A stretch of DNA of 63,062 bases from an uncultured Alphaproteobacteria bacterium (lineage in GTDB: Bacteria; Pseudomonadota; Alphaproteobacteria; CAAHEQ01; UBA3637): contig CAKPYQ010000007.1 in NCBI GenBank assembly GCA_934203105.1, forward strand, positions 1-63,062, given 5' to 3'. The position numbers and the translations under genes are program-made. Position 1 is the first letter of the stretch; each line of letters starts with the position of its first letter. The notes beneath the pieces are model-generated. The model searched no databases. It was not told where the DNA came from and saw only the letters and a program-made list of their open reading frames with translations. This document shows, one piece after another, positions 7,655 to 16,495 of this stretch.

Positions 7655-7676
7655 AAACGATCGTTTATGTTATAAT
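7655..7676 (+). promoter_or_regulatory. plus-strand promoter with the same AAACGATCGTTT operator
   Basis: The palindrome AAACGATCGTTT (7655-7666) is followed by ATG and then TTATAAT, giving an extended -10 box (TATAAT at 7671-7676). The -35 is weak (CGAACA). It drives the gene at 7729. The palindrome resembles operators bound by TetR-family dimers. That is a family-level inference, because no such regulator is encoded in the window. Confidence 0.65.
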
Positions 7677-7728
7677 AGTTTATAGAGCGGTTTTTGATTT
7701 AATTTAACAGAAAAAAAAGGAGAAACAA

Positions 7729-8298
7729 ATGGAAAAAGATAAAGATTATTTTGCAACACCGTCCGAAAAAGTTGCCGGTGATATTTCAATGCTAAAAGAA
7801 GTTCAAGATGTATCCGAACTTTCCGAAGAAGAAAAAAAGCAATTGCAAGACAAAGTCAAAGATGTTGCAAATTCTGTTATGTCCAGCGTTGATAATATTT
7901 CTTTTTCAGACTTGAAAGAAAAGCAAGAAATTTTGAAAAACTTGCAAGGCAAAGGTATCGAAGGTGTTGATGAAGTTTTAGGAAAAATGAATGAAATAAC
8001 CAACGGAAAATTGGACGCTCCGATTACCTTAACGCAAGAAGAAGAGAAAAATATCATCGCCAAAGACGAAAAAGTTTCACAGGATTTTAACGTGTCCGAA
8101 GCAAAACAACAAGAAAGCGATCAGATCGAAATTGAAGAAAATGTGGAATATCCTTCCATTCCGGAAGAAACACGCGATGTTCCCAAAGATGGCTCTGTTG
8201 AGGCTTATATGTCGCAAAAATACGGCTCTAATTTGACATCGAAAGACCCCAGTACTAACAACCTCTTTCAAAACAAAACAAAGAACGAAGGAAGATAA
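7729..8298 (+). CDS. acidic, mostly helical protein of unknown function
   Basis: The 189-residue protein is not recognised. It has no signal peptide or membrane segment and is rich in Glu, Lys, Asp and Ser. Helical, possibly coiled-coil stretches cover about residues 20-90 (SELSEEEKKQLQDKVKD, FSDLKEKQEILKNLQ). A disordered acidic C-terminus ends with SQKYGSNLTSKD. The start has an AAAGGAG site 6 bases upstream. It stands alone behind the operator-bearing promoter at 7655 and ends at a shared bidirectional terminator, so it is a monocistronic, probably repressor-controlled gene. Confidence 0.65.
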   Translation: MEKDKDYFATPSEKVAGDISMLKEVQDVSELSEEEKKQLQDKVKDVANSVMSSVDNISFSDLKEKQEILKNLQGKGIEGVDEVLGKMNEITNGKLDAPITLTQEEEKNIIAKDEKVSQDFNVSEAKQQESDQIEIEENVEYPSIPEETRDVPKDGSVEAYMSQKYGSNLTSKDPSTNNLFQNKTKNEGR

Positions 8299-8322
8299 AA
8301 AAATACCTCCTTGTATGGGTAA

Positions 8323-8360
8323 AAAAAAGCACCTCCTTTTATCAAAAAGAGGTGCTTTTA
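8323..8360. terminator. bidirectional intrinsic terminator
   Basis: AAAAGCACCTC and GAGGTGCTTTT pair around a short loop, with A and T runs on both sides. It serves both the acidic-protein gene (+) and tsf (-), which converge here. Confidence 0.85.
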
Positions 8361-8374
8361 AAAAACAAATCAAA

Positions 8375-9262
8375 TTACTTGTTCATTTGAGCTGCTACTT
8401 CTGCGGCAAAGTCTTCGTTCTTCTTTTCGATACCTTCACCCAAAGCATAACGCACAAATTCCGTCAATTCAACCGGAGTGCCCAACTCTTTTGAAACAGA
8501 CGCCAAAACGTCTTTAATCTTTTTGTCCGGATCCATAATGTAGGCTTGTTCCATTAAAACGGTTTCTTCATAATACTTACGAATGCTGCCTTCAACGATT
8601 TTTTCGATAATCGCTTCCGGTTTGCCCGATGCTTTTGCTTTTTCAGCGTAAATTGCTTTTTCACGAGCCAAAGCTTCCGGATCCACAGTTTCGATTGTTT
8701 GGAATTTCGGAGCGCTTGCAGCAATGTGCATAGCTAATTGTTTTGCTGTTTCTTGCAATTTTTCGGCCGGAGCATCAGATTTTAATGCAACCAAAACACC
8801 GATTTTGCCCAAACCCGGTTCTTCTTGACCGTGAATGTAAGCAGCCACAATACCTTTGTCAACCGAAACAGTTGCCGTGCGGCGCAAATTCATATTTTCA
8901 CCGATTTTAGCAATCAAGTTTGTTAATTCGGCCTTTTTGGCTTCCATATCACCACCGGCCAATTCTGTATCAACAACGCTTTTTACATAAGCGCGGAAGT
9001 CCGGATTTTTAGCAGCAAAGTCTGTTTCAATATTGACTTCTGCAACAGCACCTTTGTTGCCTTCAACTTTGGCGCAAACCAAACCTTGAGCCGCAACACG
9101 ACCGGCTTTTTTGGCCGCAACCGACAAACCTTTTTTACGCAACCAGTCAATAGCGGCTTCCATATCACCGTTATTTTCGGTCAACGCTTTTTTGCATTCC
9201 ATCATACCTGCGCCTGTTTTTTCGCGCAAATCCTTAATTAAACTAGCTGTAATTTCTGGCAT
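8375..9262 (-). CDS. tsf: translation elongation factor Ts
   Basis: EF-Ts is the guanine-nucleotide exchange factor of EF-Tu. The 295-residue length is normal. The N-terminal UBA-like domain reads LIKDLREKTGAGMMECKKAL, followed by AAIDWLRKKG. The core contains the conserved TDFAAKN motif (around residue 80) that contacts EF-Tu. The C-terminal part contains VEGSIRKYYEETVLMEQ. It follows rpsB in the same direction, the standard bacterial order, with a terminator-like hairpin between the two. Confidence 0.97.
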   Translation of the reverse strand: MPEITASLIKDLREKTGAGMMECKKALTENNGDMEAAIDWLRKKGLSVAAKKAGRVAAQGLVCAKVEGNKGAVAEVNIETDFAAKNPDFRAYVKSVVDTELAGGDMEAKKAELTNLIAKIGENMNLRRTATVSVDKGIVAAYIHGQEEPGLGKIGVLVALKSDAPAEKLQETAKQLAMHIAASAPKFQTIETVDPEALAREKAIYAEKAKASGKPEAIIEKIVEGSIRKYYEETVLMEQAYIMDPDKKIKDVLASVSKELGTPVELTEFVRYALGEGIEKKNEDFAAEVAAQMNK

Positions 9263-9281
9263 TTTTTTCCCTTTCTTGATT

Positions 9282-9332
9282 TAAAAAATAAGGGACGGCG
9301 ACCTTTTTAAAAGAAGTACGCGCCGCCCCTTT
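9282..9332 (-). terminator. hairpin with U-run between rpsB and tsf (attenuator)
   Basis: On the minus strand AAGGGGCGGCG and CGCCGTCCCTT form an 11-bp stem with one wobble pair. It is followed by ATTTTTTAA, just upstream of the tsf ribosome site. It has the form of an intrinsic terminator inside the operon. Partial read-through would set the ratio of S2 to EF-Ts. Confidence 0.7.
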
Positions 9333-9354
9333 GCTTCGTTTTATTTAAACCGAA

Positions 9355-10134
9355 TTATTCGGCAACTTCCTCTGTCTTTTCTTCTTTGACTTCGACTTGC
9401 GGAGCAACTTCGGCAGCACCGACATCAACACCGGCAGCAGCCAATTCAGCTTGAACACCGTCCAAAACGGCACCGGCAACTAAATCGCAATACAAAGAAA
9501 TAGCACGGATAGCGTCATCATTTGCCGGAATAACGTAATCAATACCATCCGGATCAGAATTGCTGTCGCAAATTGCAACAACCGGAATACCCAAACGTTT
9601 TGCTTCGGCAATCGCCAATTGTTCTTTGACTGTGTCAATCACGAACATAATGTCCGGACGACCGTTCATGTCTTTAATACCGCCCAAAGACGCTTCCAAT
9701 TTTTCTTGGTCACGAGCCATATTTAAACGTTCTTTTTTCGTCAAGCCTTCCAATTCGCCTTTTTCAGCTTTTGCTTCGATTTCTTTCAAACGCTTGATTG
9801 AGCCCATAACTGTTTTCCAGTTGGTCAACATACCACCCAACCAACGATGGTTGACATAAAAAGCACCGCAACGTTTTGCAGCATCAGCAACAATATCCGC
9901 AGCTTGGTTTTTCGTACCGACGAACAAAACCTTTCCGCCTTTGGCAGAAACTTCACGAATCGCTTCCAAAGCACGATTCAAAGCCGGTACTGTTTGAGAC
10001 AAATCCAAAATATGAACGCCTTCACGAACACCGAAAATGTACGGAGCCATTTTTGGGTTCCAACGACGTGTGTGGTGGCCATAATGAGCGCCTGTTTCCA
10101 TTAATTGGCGCATTGTAAATGTTGGAATAGACAT
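9355..10134 (-). CDS. rpsB: 30S ribosomal protein S2
   Basis: S2 is a 30S subunit protein. This 259-residue copy contains the family motifs TMRQLMETGAHYGHHTRRWN, FVNHRWLGGMLTNW, PDIMFVIDT and IPVVAICDSNSDP. A longer frame begins at 10200, but its first 22 residues do not match S2. AAAGGAT lies 8 bases before the ATG at 10134, so that start is used. The C-terminal tail is acidic (VEVKEEKTEEVAE). The untranslated leader of about 120 bases includes a perfect inverted repeat at 10183-10201. Confidence 0.96.
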   Translation of the reverse strand: MSIPTFTMRQLMETGAHYGHHTRRWNPKMAPYIFGVREGVHILDLSQTVPALNRALEAIREVSAKGGKVLFVGTKNQAADIVADAAKRCGAFYVNHRWLGGMLTNWKTVMGSIKRLKEIEAKAEKGELEGLTKKERLNMARDQEKLEASLGGIKDMNGRPDIMFVIDTVKEQLAIAEAKRLGIPVVAICDSNSDPDGIDYVIPANDDAIRAISLYCDLVAGAVLDGVQAELAAAGVDVGAAEVAPQVEVKEEKTEEVAE

Positions 10135-10182
10135 TATAAAATCCTTTCTTTTCCAGTTAAAACCTCTGCAAACTTCAAAGAA

Positions 10183-10201
10183 TTTGAAAACCGTTTTCAA
10201 A
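10183..10201. promoter_or_regulatory. inverted repeat in the rpsB leader
   Basis: TTTGAAAA, CCG and TTTTCAAA form a perfect 8-base inverted repeat in the 5' leader of rpsB. It is a candidate for leader-RNA folding or protein binding. S2 operons are autoregulated through leader RNA in several bacteria, but this element is not one I can match to a described structure. Confidence 0.4.
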
Positions 10202-10262
10202 CACCGGAACGCTTAAACGGAACTCCCGCAAAGCGCATAGCTTGCATGTGAAATAGGCTTAT

Positions 10263-10291
10263 CTTATATACGATTCGAGCGCCGCTGTCAA
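10263..10291 (-). promoter_or_regulatory. promoter of rpsB-tsf
   Basis: TTGACA, a 17-base spacer and TATAAG are read on the minus strand about 130 bases upstream of the rpsB start. The -35 is perfect, which fits a strongly expressed ribosomal operon. Confidence 0.8.
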
Positions 10292-10317
10292 GCAAAATTT
10301 TTAATAAAAACAAACTT

Positions 10318-13300
10318 TTATACTTGCTTTATTTGGCTGATGCCCGGGATCGAACGCAAAGAGGCTATCGTGCCTGCCGACAAAGCATATCCGTTCGGCA
10401 ATTTAATTTCCACCTGATAATCACCGCTTTGAACGATAAAAATCACGTTGCCGCGCCCGCGCTTGTCTGTTTCCAAAACCTTTTTTACCGCCGGCAAACA
10501 CGAAGCATTTTCAACGTAAATCATCGCCGATTCAGATACTCTTGCCACCGCATCGGCCAAATATTCAACGTTTTGCAACGTCATTCGTATGCCTTCTTCT
10601 TTCATATCCGCCGTCAAAGAAAAAATCAACGGTTTTCCGGAATCCAACATTTCCCGCGACTGCGCCAACGTTTCCGAAAAACACATACAATCAAAGCTGC
10701 CCGCCGTATCCGAGGCCGTTACAAAAGCAAATTTATTGCCGTTTTTTTGGCTGATCCGCTCGCGCTTTTCATTCACAATACACGCTATGCGCAATCGAGC
10801 CGATCCCGCCGATTTAACCAAAGGTTCAATTTCGGCCGATGAGTTAATACGCAGCCGCTCAAAGCTGCTTTCATACGCGTCCAACGGGTGCGCAGACAAA
10901 TAAAATCCGACGGCTTGACGTTCCATATCCAATTTTTCCATTTGCGGATAATCCGGAATTTCCGCCATACGCAATTCTTCAAACACCGCTTGCCCGCCAA
11001 ACAAAGACGCTTGCGCACTTTCACGTGCCCGTTGTAAACTGGCAGAATGCTGGCTCATTTTTTCAACGTTTGCCAATAACTTGGCTCTGTTTTTATCCAA
11101 ACAATCCAACGCGCCCGATTTAATCAAACTTTCCAAGCAACGCTTGTTCATCACAGCCGCCCCCGAACGCGCAATAAAATCTTGAATAGACTTATAAGGG
11201 CCGTTCTTATCCCGCTCGGCCACCATTTCCTCCACAGCGCCGTCACCAACGTTTTTAAGCGCCGCCGCCGCATAACGGATCGCACCGTCTTCGACGATAA
11301 AGTTAATACACGATTTATTGACATCGGGAGGCAAAATCCGAACTCCCATTTTGGCAATTTCTCGCTTGAAAAAGCCCAACTTGTCCGTATCGATTTTATC
11401 CAACGTCATCGTGGCTGCCATAAACTCAACCGGATAATGCGCTTTTAAATACGCCGTCTGATACGACACAAAAGCATACGCCGCTGCGTGCGACTTGTTA
11501 AAACCATAGCTGGCAAACTTTTCCATCAACTCGAAAATCTCAATGGCTTTTTGTTCCGGAACGCCGCGTTTTTTTGCGCCTTCAATAAACACAACCTTTT
11601 GTTGTTGCATAACATCGAACTTCTTTTTACCCATAGCACGACGCAACAAATCTGCACCGCCCAAGCTGAATCCTGCCAAAACTTGCGCGATTTGCATAAC
11701 CTGCTCTTGGTAAATCATAATGCCGTAAGTTTCTTTTAAAATGCCTTCCAATAACGGGTGCAAATAATCGGCTTCTTCTTCCCCGTGTTTACGAGCAATA
11801 TAAGACGGAATATTACCCATAGGACCCGGCCGATACAACGCCACAATAGCCACAATATCTTCGATTTTATCGGGTTTCATATCCTTTAAAATCTTGCGCA
11901 TACCGGGGCTTTCAAGTTGGAACACGCCGGACGTATCCGCATCGCACAACAATTTAAACGTATCCGCATCATCCAAAGGAATAGCGCCGACATCAAATTC
12001 GATCCCGCGCAACTTTAACAACTCCATCGTTTTGGCGATCGTCGTTAACGTCTTTAACCCCAAAAAGTCAAACTTAATCAAACCCGTTGATTCAACGTAC
12101 TTCATATTATACTGCGTCACCGGCATATCTGATGACGGGTCTTTGTAAATCGGCAAAATTTCGTCCAGCGGAAAACGTCCAATGACAACACCCGCCGCAT
12201 GTGTCGATGTATTTCTGTATAAGCCTTCCAACTGCAAAGCAATTTCCAACAAATGTTTGATTTGCGGATCGTTATTTGCTTCCACTTCAAAAGCGGGCTC
12301 CATATCCATTGCTTTTTGCAACGTAAAGGGTTTACCTTTTTCGTCCAAACCGGGGGGCACTAACTTTGACAATCGATCCACAACCGGATAAGGGATTTGC
12401 AACACGCGCCCGACATCACGAATAACGGCTTTGGGTTGCAATTGACCGAATGTAATGATTTGTGCAACGTGATCAAAGCCATAATGATCTTGCACATATT
12501 TAATACTTTGTTCGCGCTTTTCCTGACAAAAGTCAACGTCAAAGTCCGGCATATTCACACGCTCCGGATTTAAAAAACGTTCAAACAACAAATTAAACCG
12601 CAAAGGATCAATATCGGTAATCGTCAAAGCCCAAGCCACAACCGAACCTGCCCCCGAACCACGGCCGGGGCCAACCGGAATATTATGCGCTTTTGACCAT
12701 TGAATAAAGTCCGCAACGATCAAAAAGTATCCAGGAAATCCCATTTGTTTAATAACGCCCAATTCGTATTGCAAACGAGTATTGTACTTTTCAAAATCAT
12801 CGGGACGATTTTCCATACGTTTTTTTAAACCGTATTCGGCTTTTTCCCGTAACACCTCATCTTCGGTTTTACCCTTGCAGTCATAGCGCGGAAACTCCGG
12901 TTTGTGAAATTCAACCATAAATCCGCAACGCTTGGCAATTTGAACAGTGTTTTCCAACGCTTCCGGCAAGTCGGCAAAAAGTTCGGCCATTTCATCTTGG
13001 CTTTTCAAGTAATGCTGCCCCGACAAGCGCACACGATCCACCACATCAACATACGTTTTTTGACCGATACACATCAAAGCATCATGTGCTTCGTACATTT
13101 CCGGCTTATCATAAAAAGCTTCATTTGTCGCAACCAAAGGAATGTTCAATTCGTACGCCAAATCCAAAAAAGCGCTTTCTGTTTTTTCTTCGTCCGGCTC
13201 GCCCGTTCGGGATACTTCCATATAAAACCGATCACCAAAAGCTTGCTTTAAAGTAACAGCCAATTGTTTGGCTTTATCGATTTTTCCTTGCAAAACATAG

Positions 13301-13752
13301 CGACCGATCGGACCGGTCGCACCACCGGAAAGCATAATCAACCCGTCGTTAAATTCGATTAACTCTTCGATCAATAAATGCGGGGTCGTTTGCTTTGTTT
13401 CACCCATATAATACCGATCAAAAATCTTTAATAAGTTTTGATATCCGGTTTGGTTTTGAACCAATAAAATAATTTTATCCAATGTCGGATTTAATTCGTC
13501 CTCCGGCAACAACATTTTGCCGGCTTCTGGCGGTTGTTTTAACAACAATTGTGTTCCCAAAATCGGTTGAATCCCGTTATCCGGCGCTTCATGCGAAAAA
13601 TCAAACCCGCCATATAAATTGCCCGAATCCGTAACTGCAACCGCCGGCATATTTAATTCTTTGACACGCTTGATCAGCTTGCCCATCTTCATTGCGCCTT
13701 CCAACAAAGAATAGGCCGAATGCGTCCGCAAATGAATAAACTTTGGGGTCAT
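10318..13752 (-). CDS. dnaE: DNA polymerase III alpha subunit
   Basis: This is the replicative polymerase catalytic subunit, 1144 residues and close to the usual ~1160. It opens with the PHP domain (FIHLRTHSAYSLLEGAMKMG). The conserved GPGRGSGAGSVVAWAL precedes the catalytic palm motif PDFDVDF near residue 404, which carries two of the metal-binding aspartates. Finger and tau-binding regions follow (YRPGPMGNIPSYIARKHG, YGIMIYQEQVMQIAQ), with a C-terminal OB-fold segment. A TTG-started extension of five codons exists, but the ATG at 13752 has GAGGAT 8 bases upstream. It starts one base after the lolD stop, so lolC-lolD-dnaE is read as one operon. Confidence 0.97.
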   Translation of the reverse strand: MTPKFIHLRTHSAYSLLEGAMKMGKLIKRVKELNMPAVAVTDSGNLYGGFDFSHEAPDNGIQPILGTQLLLKQPPEAGKMLLPEDELNPTLDKIILLVQNQTGYQNLLKIFDRYYMGETKQTTPHLLIEELIEFNDGLIMLSGGATGPIGRYVLQGKIDKAKQLAVTLKQAFGDRFYMEVSRTGEPDEEKTESAFLDLAYELNIPLVATNEAFYDKPEMYEAHDALMCIGQKTYVDVVDRVRLSGQHYLKSQDEMAELFADLPEALENTVQIAKRCGFMVEFHKPEFPRYDCKGKTEDEVLREKAEYGLKKRMENRPDDFEKYNTRLQYELGVIKQMGFPGYFLIVADFIQWSKAHNIPVGPGRGSGAGSVVAWALTITDIDPLRFNLLFERFLNPERVNMPDFDVDFCQEKREQSIKYVQDHYGFDHVAQIITFGQLQPKAVIRDVGRVLQIPYPVVDRLSKLVPPGLDEKGKPFTLQKAMDMEPAFEVEANNDPQIKHLLEIALQLEGLYRNTSTHAAGVVIGRFPLDEILPIYKDPSSDMPVTQYNMKYVESTGLIKFDFLGLKTLTTIAKTMELLKLRGIEFDVGAIPLDDADTFKLLCDADTSGVFQLESPGMRKILKDMKPDKIEDIVAIVALYRPGPMGNIPSYIARKHGEEEADYLHPLLEGILKETYGIMIYQEQVMQIAQVLAGFSLGGADLLRRAMGKKKFDVMQQQKVVFIEGAKKRGVPEQKAIEIFELMEKFASYGFNKSHAAAYAFVSYQTAYLKAHYPVEFMAATMTLDKIDTDKLGFFKREIAKMGVRILPPDVNKSCINFIVEDGAIRYAAAALKNVGDGAVEEMVAERDKNGPYKSIQDFIARSGAAVMNKRCLESLIKSGALDCLDKNRAKLLANVEKMSQHSASLQRARESAQASLFGGQAVFEELRMAEIPDYPQMEKLDMERQAVGFYLSAHPLDAYESSFERLRINSSAEIEPLVKSAGSARLRIACIVNEKRERISQKNGNKFAFVTASDTAGSFDCMCFSETLAQSREMLDSGKPLIFSLTADMKEEGIRMTLQNVEYLADAVARVSESAMIYVENASCLPAVKKVLETDKRGRGNVIFIVQSGDYQVEIKLPNGYALSAGTIASLRSIPGISQIKQV

Positions 13753-13753
13753 T

Positions 13754-14440
13754 TTATTTATCCTCAACCAAAATGCCGGCCTCTAAATGAACTCGGCGAT
13801 CCATTTTTTGAGCAAGCTCCGGATTATGTGTTGCAATCAAGGCAGACAATCCTGTTTCACGCACCAAAGACAACAGTTCCGAAAAGACTTTTTCACTGGT
13901 GTTCGGATCCAAGTTTCCGGTCGGCTCGTCCGCCAACAATAGCGCCGGCTTATTTGCCAAAGCACGCGCAATTGCCGTTCGTTGCTGTTCTCCGCCGGAC
14001 AATTCTCCGCTGCGGTGCTTTAATCGATGAGATAAGCCCATTTTCGAAAGCAAATATTCGGCGCGTTCTTCGGCTTGTTTTTTGCTAACCCCCGCAATCA
14101 ATAACGGCATCATCACGTTTTCAAGCGCCGTAAAATCCGGCAACAATAAATGCGCTTGGTACACAAAGCCCAAATATTTGCGACGCATTAAAGTCCTTTG
14201 ATTTTCTTTCATTTCGGCACAAGCTTGACCAGATAAAAAGATTTGCCCGCTGCTGGGCGTATCCAACAGGCCCGTTTGGTATAACAGCGTTGATTTTCCG
14301 GATCCGCTGGGCCCCGTCAAAGCCACAATTTCGCCGGCATTGATTGTTAAATTGACACCGTTTAAAACATATAACCGGTTTTCGCCATCGCCAAACCAGC
14401 GCTTTATATTTTGCAATTGTAAGATTGGTGTATTATTCAT
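13754..14440 (-). CDS. lolD: lipoprotein-releasing ABC transporter ATPase LolD
   Basis: LolD powers release of outer-membrane lipoproteins from the inner membrane. The 228-residue protein has Walker A (GPSGSGKSTLL), the Q-loop region (YLGFVYQAHLLLPDFTALEN), the ABC signature LSGGEQQRTAIARAL, Walker B (ALLLADEPTGNLD) and the switch histidine (LIATHNPELA). LLPDFTALENVMMPLLIAG is typical of LolD. It overlaps the permease gene by 8 bases, and dnaE starts one base after its stop. Confidence 0.93.
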   Translation of the reverse strand: MNNTPILQLQNIKRWFGDGENRLYVLNGVNLTINAGEIVALTGPSGSGKSTLLYQTGLLDTPSSGQIFLSGQACAEMKENQRTLMRRKYLGFVYQAHLLLPDFTALENVMMPLLIAGVSKKQAEERAEYLLSKMGLSHRLKHRSGELSGGEQQRTAIARALANKPALLLADEPTGNLDPNTSEKVFSELLSLVRETGLSALIATHNPELAQKMDRRVHLEAGILVEDK

Positions 14441-15674
14441 ATCTTAAAGCCTCCACAGGATCTGTTTTGCTGGCACGCCACGACGGATACAACGTTGCTA
14501 AAAAAGATAATCCCAACGCCAAACCGACAACCAAAATCACGTCTGAAGCATAGGTTTTGCTGGGCAGTTGTGATAAAAAGTATATTTCAGCAGAAAACAA
14601 ATCTCTGCCCGCCAAAGCGCCCAACCATTGACGAATGGTTTCAATGTTCAGGCTGATGGCCAACCCAAGCACCAATCCCAACAAAGAACCGACAACACCC
14701 ACAAAGCAACCGTCAATCAAAAACACCGCCATAATACCGCGACGGCTTGCCCCCATCGTTCGCAAAATTGCTATGTCGCGGGTCTTGTCCTTGACCAACA
14801 TAATTAAGCCCGAAATAATGTTAAACGCCGCCACGATAATAATCAAAGTCAAAATTAAAAACATCACGTTGCGTTCGACCTCTACCGCGTTAAAAAACGC
14901 CGCGTTCGATTTACGCCAATCTACAACAATCACATTCAACGGCAATACCTTCATCACGTCTTGCATAATAAAAGCCAACTGATCCATATCGCCGACAAAC
15001 AAATCTATTTGACTGATTTTACCTTCCTGCATCAAAAACTTTTGTGCCATGTCCAACGGCATAAAAACCATATTTGAATCGTATTCGTACATACCCGAAT
15101 CAAACGTTCCGACGATTTTATAGGCCTTTGTCCGCGGCATCGTCCCAAACGCCGTCACATTCCCGTTCGGCGAAATTAAAGTGATTTTATCGCCAATTCG
15201 CACTGCCATTCGTGCAGCTAAACGCTCGCCCAAAACAATTCCGTCGCCGGCTTCAAAAGATGCCATATTCCCTTTAAAATTATCAATCAGCAACGGTCTG
15301 GATTTAAAATCTTGTGGCCGCAGGCCGCGGATTAAAGCGCCTTGCGCATGTGCATTTGTCGAGATCATTACTTGACCTTCCAGCAAAGGTTCAACCGACA
15401 CAACGTTGTAAACTTTGCCCAAATTCGACAACAATTTTTCATCCATAGCCAATGTCGGCCCCCAACCGGATTGCACCGACAAATGACCGTTAAAACCTAA
15501 AATACGTCCCATCAGCTCGGCTCTGAACCCATTCATCACGCTCATCACGATGATCAAAGTCGCGACTCCTAACATAATCCCCAAAAAGGAAAAGCCCGCA
15601 ATCACCGATACAAAACCCGTCTTTTTACGGGCGCGTAAATACCGAAAACCAATTTTTGAAATCCAACCAGACAT
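14433..15674 (-). CDS. lolC: lipoprotein-releasing system permease LolC/LolE
   Basis: This is the membrane permease of the Lol lipoprotein sorting system, 413 residues. The N-terminal helix (FVSVIAGFSFLGIMLGVATL, then IIVMSVMNGFRAELM) precedes a large periplasmic domain. The C-terminal FtsX/MacB-type domain has three membrane helices (LILTLIIIVAAFNIISGLIM; LVKDKTRDIAILRTMGAS; YPSWRASKTDPVEALRYE). One permease gene is present, as in alphaproteobacteria that use a single LolC/E-type protein. I cannot separate LolC from LolE by sequence alone. It is the first gene of the lol-dnaE operon. Confidence 0.9.
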   Translation of the reverse strand: MSGWISKIGFRYLRARKKTGFVSVIAGFSFLGIMLGVATLIIVMSVMNGFRAELMGRILGFNGHLSVQSGWGPTLAMDEKLLSNLGKVYNVVSVEPLLEGQVMISTNAHAQGALIRGLRPQDFKSRPLLIDNFKGNMASFEAGDGIVLGERLAARMAVRIGDKITLISPNGNVTAFGTMPRTKAYKIVGTFDSGMYEYDSNMVFMPLDMAQKFLMQEGKISQIDLFVGDMDQLAFIMQDVMKVLPLNVIVVDWRKSNAAFFNAVEVERNVMFLILTLIIIVAAFNIISGLIMLVKDKTRDIAILRTMGASRRGIMAVFLIDGCFVGVVGSLLGLVLGLAISLNIETIRQWLGALAGRDLFSAEIYFLSQLPSKTYASDVILVVGLALGLSFLATLYPSWRASKTDPVEALRYE

Positions 15675-15708
15675 CTTTATTTTCCTTGAATTTTTAATGC
15701 TGGACAGT

Positions 15709-15737
15709 ATGGTATTCTATTTTGTCCGAAATAGCAA
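15709..15737 (-). promoter_or_regulatory. candidate promoter of lolC-lolD-dnaE
   Basis: TTGCTA, 17 bases and TACCAT are read on the minus strand, 35 bases upstream of the lolC start. Both boxes match consensus at about four of six positions. Confidence 0.45.
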
Positions 15738-15758
15738 GCGGAAAATTTTTAGAAAAAC

Positions 15759-15787
15759 TTGACATAAAAATTTTTTTATGCTATAAT
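15759..15787 (+). promoter_or_regulatory. near-consensus promoter of the three-gene cassette
   Basis: TTGACA, a 17-base spacer and TATAAT with an upstream TG give almost the ideal sigma-70 promoter, 41 bases before the first start. Its last 12 bases, TTATGCTATAAT, are identical to the end of the promoter at 61834-61862, which also precedes an accessory cassette. Confidence 0.88.
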
Positions 15788-15828
15788 AACCTTGTTGTTT
15801 TAATAAAAAGAGGTAAAAAAACAAAACA

Positions 15829-16485
15829 ATGCAAAATTTATTTCAAGATATTGTATGCCTTTTAAATGTAAAAGACCGTATCGAAAAAGCCGCCGTCAAA
15901 AAGCAAATGCAACAAACGCCGAAGATAGAAGCTTTTAGTTATGGCACAACGGAAAAAGGTATGACCTATCAAGAATACGACCGTTTAAGTATGATTTCCC
16001 AACAATATTGGGGGAATCTTAACTATCCGACCTACTCAACCCCTTATCCGCAGCTGAACGAAACATCAAAAGATTCTTTGGCAACAAAGTACTATAAGGT
16101 TTCGTCTTCCAATTGCTGGGTTGCGGAAAAGACCGCTTATAATTTATTGATGACACCCAAAGATGATCCGCATAATGTTTACAAATATCGTCTGTGGCGC
16201 GATAACAGATTGCACTTGACGTGTTATATTCCGGACTATGAATGGGTTCAATCGAAAAAAGAGTCTTTGTTGGTATTAAACGCGGGGGCAATTTATAGAA
16301 TTACACCCCAAATGTCGTTGCAAGACATTTATCAAGAAGAATTATATGCTTTCAAAGATGCGGGCATATCAAAAGATGCGGCTAAACAAAAAGTATTGCA
16401 GGATTTAAAAGAATCCAACCAAGCTGTTTCGCGTCAAATTCCTATGGCTGTTTTCCAAAAAGCATTGGCACGACAAAACGGATAA
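15829..16485 (+). CDS. unrecognised protein, first gene of three-gene cassette
   Basis: I do not recognise this 218-residue protein. It has no signal peptide or membrane helix. It contains a Tyr/Pro/Ser-rich stretch (YWGNLNYPTYSTPYPQ, residues about 60-76). A mixed alpha/beta middle follows (YKVSSSNCWVAEKTAYNLL, YKYRLWRDNRLHLTCYIPDY), then a helical C-terminus that may bind a partner. The start is preceded by AGAGGT at 15809-15814 and is set by the promoter 41 bases upstream. The next gene begins 10 bases downstream, and three genes of unknown function follow one promoter. Confidence 0.6.
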   Translation: MQNLFQDIVCLLNVKDRIEKAAVKKQMQQTPKIEAFSYGTTEKGMTYQEYDRLSMISQQYWGNLNYPTYSTPYPQLNETSKDSLATKYYKVSSSNCWVAEKTAYNLLMTPKDDPHNVYKYRLWRDNRLHLTCYIPDYEWVQSKKESLLVLNAGAIYRITPQMSLQDIYQEELYAFKDAGISKDAAKQKVLQDLKESNQAVSRQIPMAVFQKALARQNG

Positions 16486-16495
16486 GGTGAAAAAA

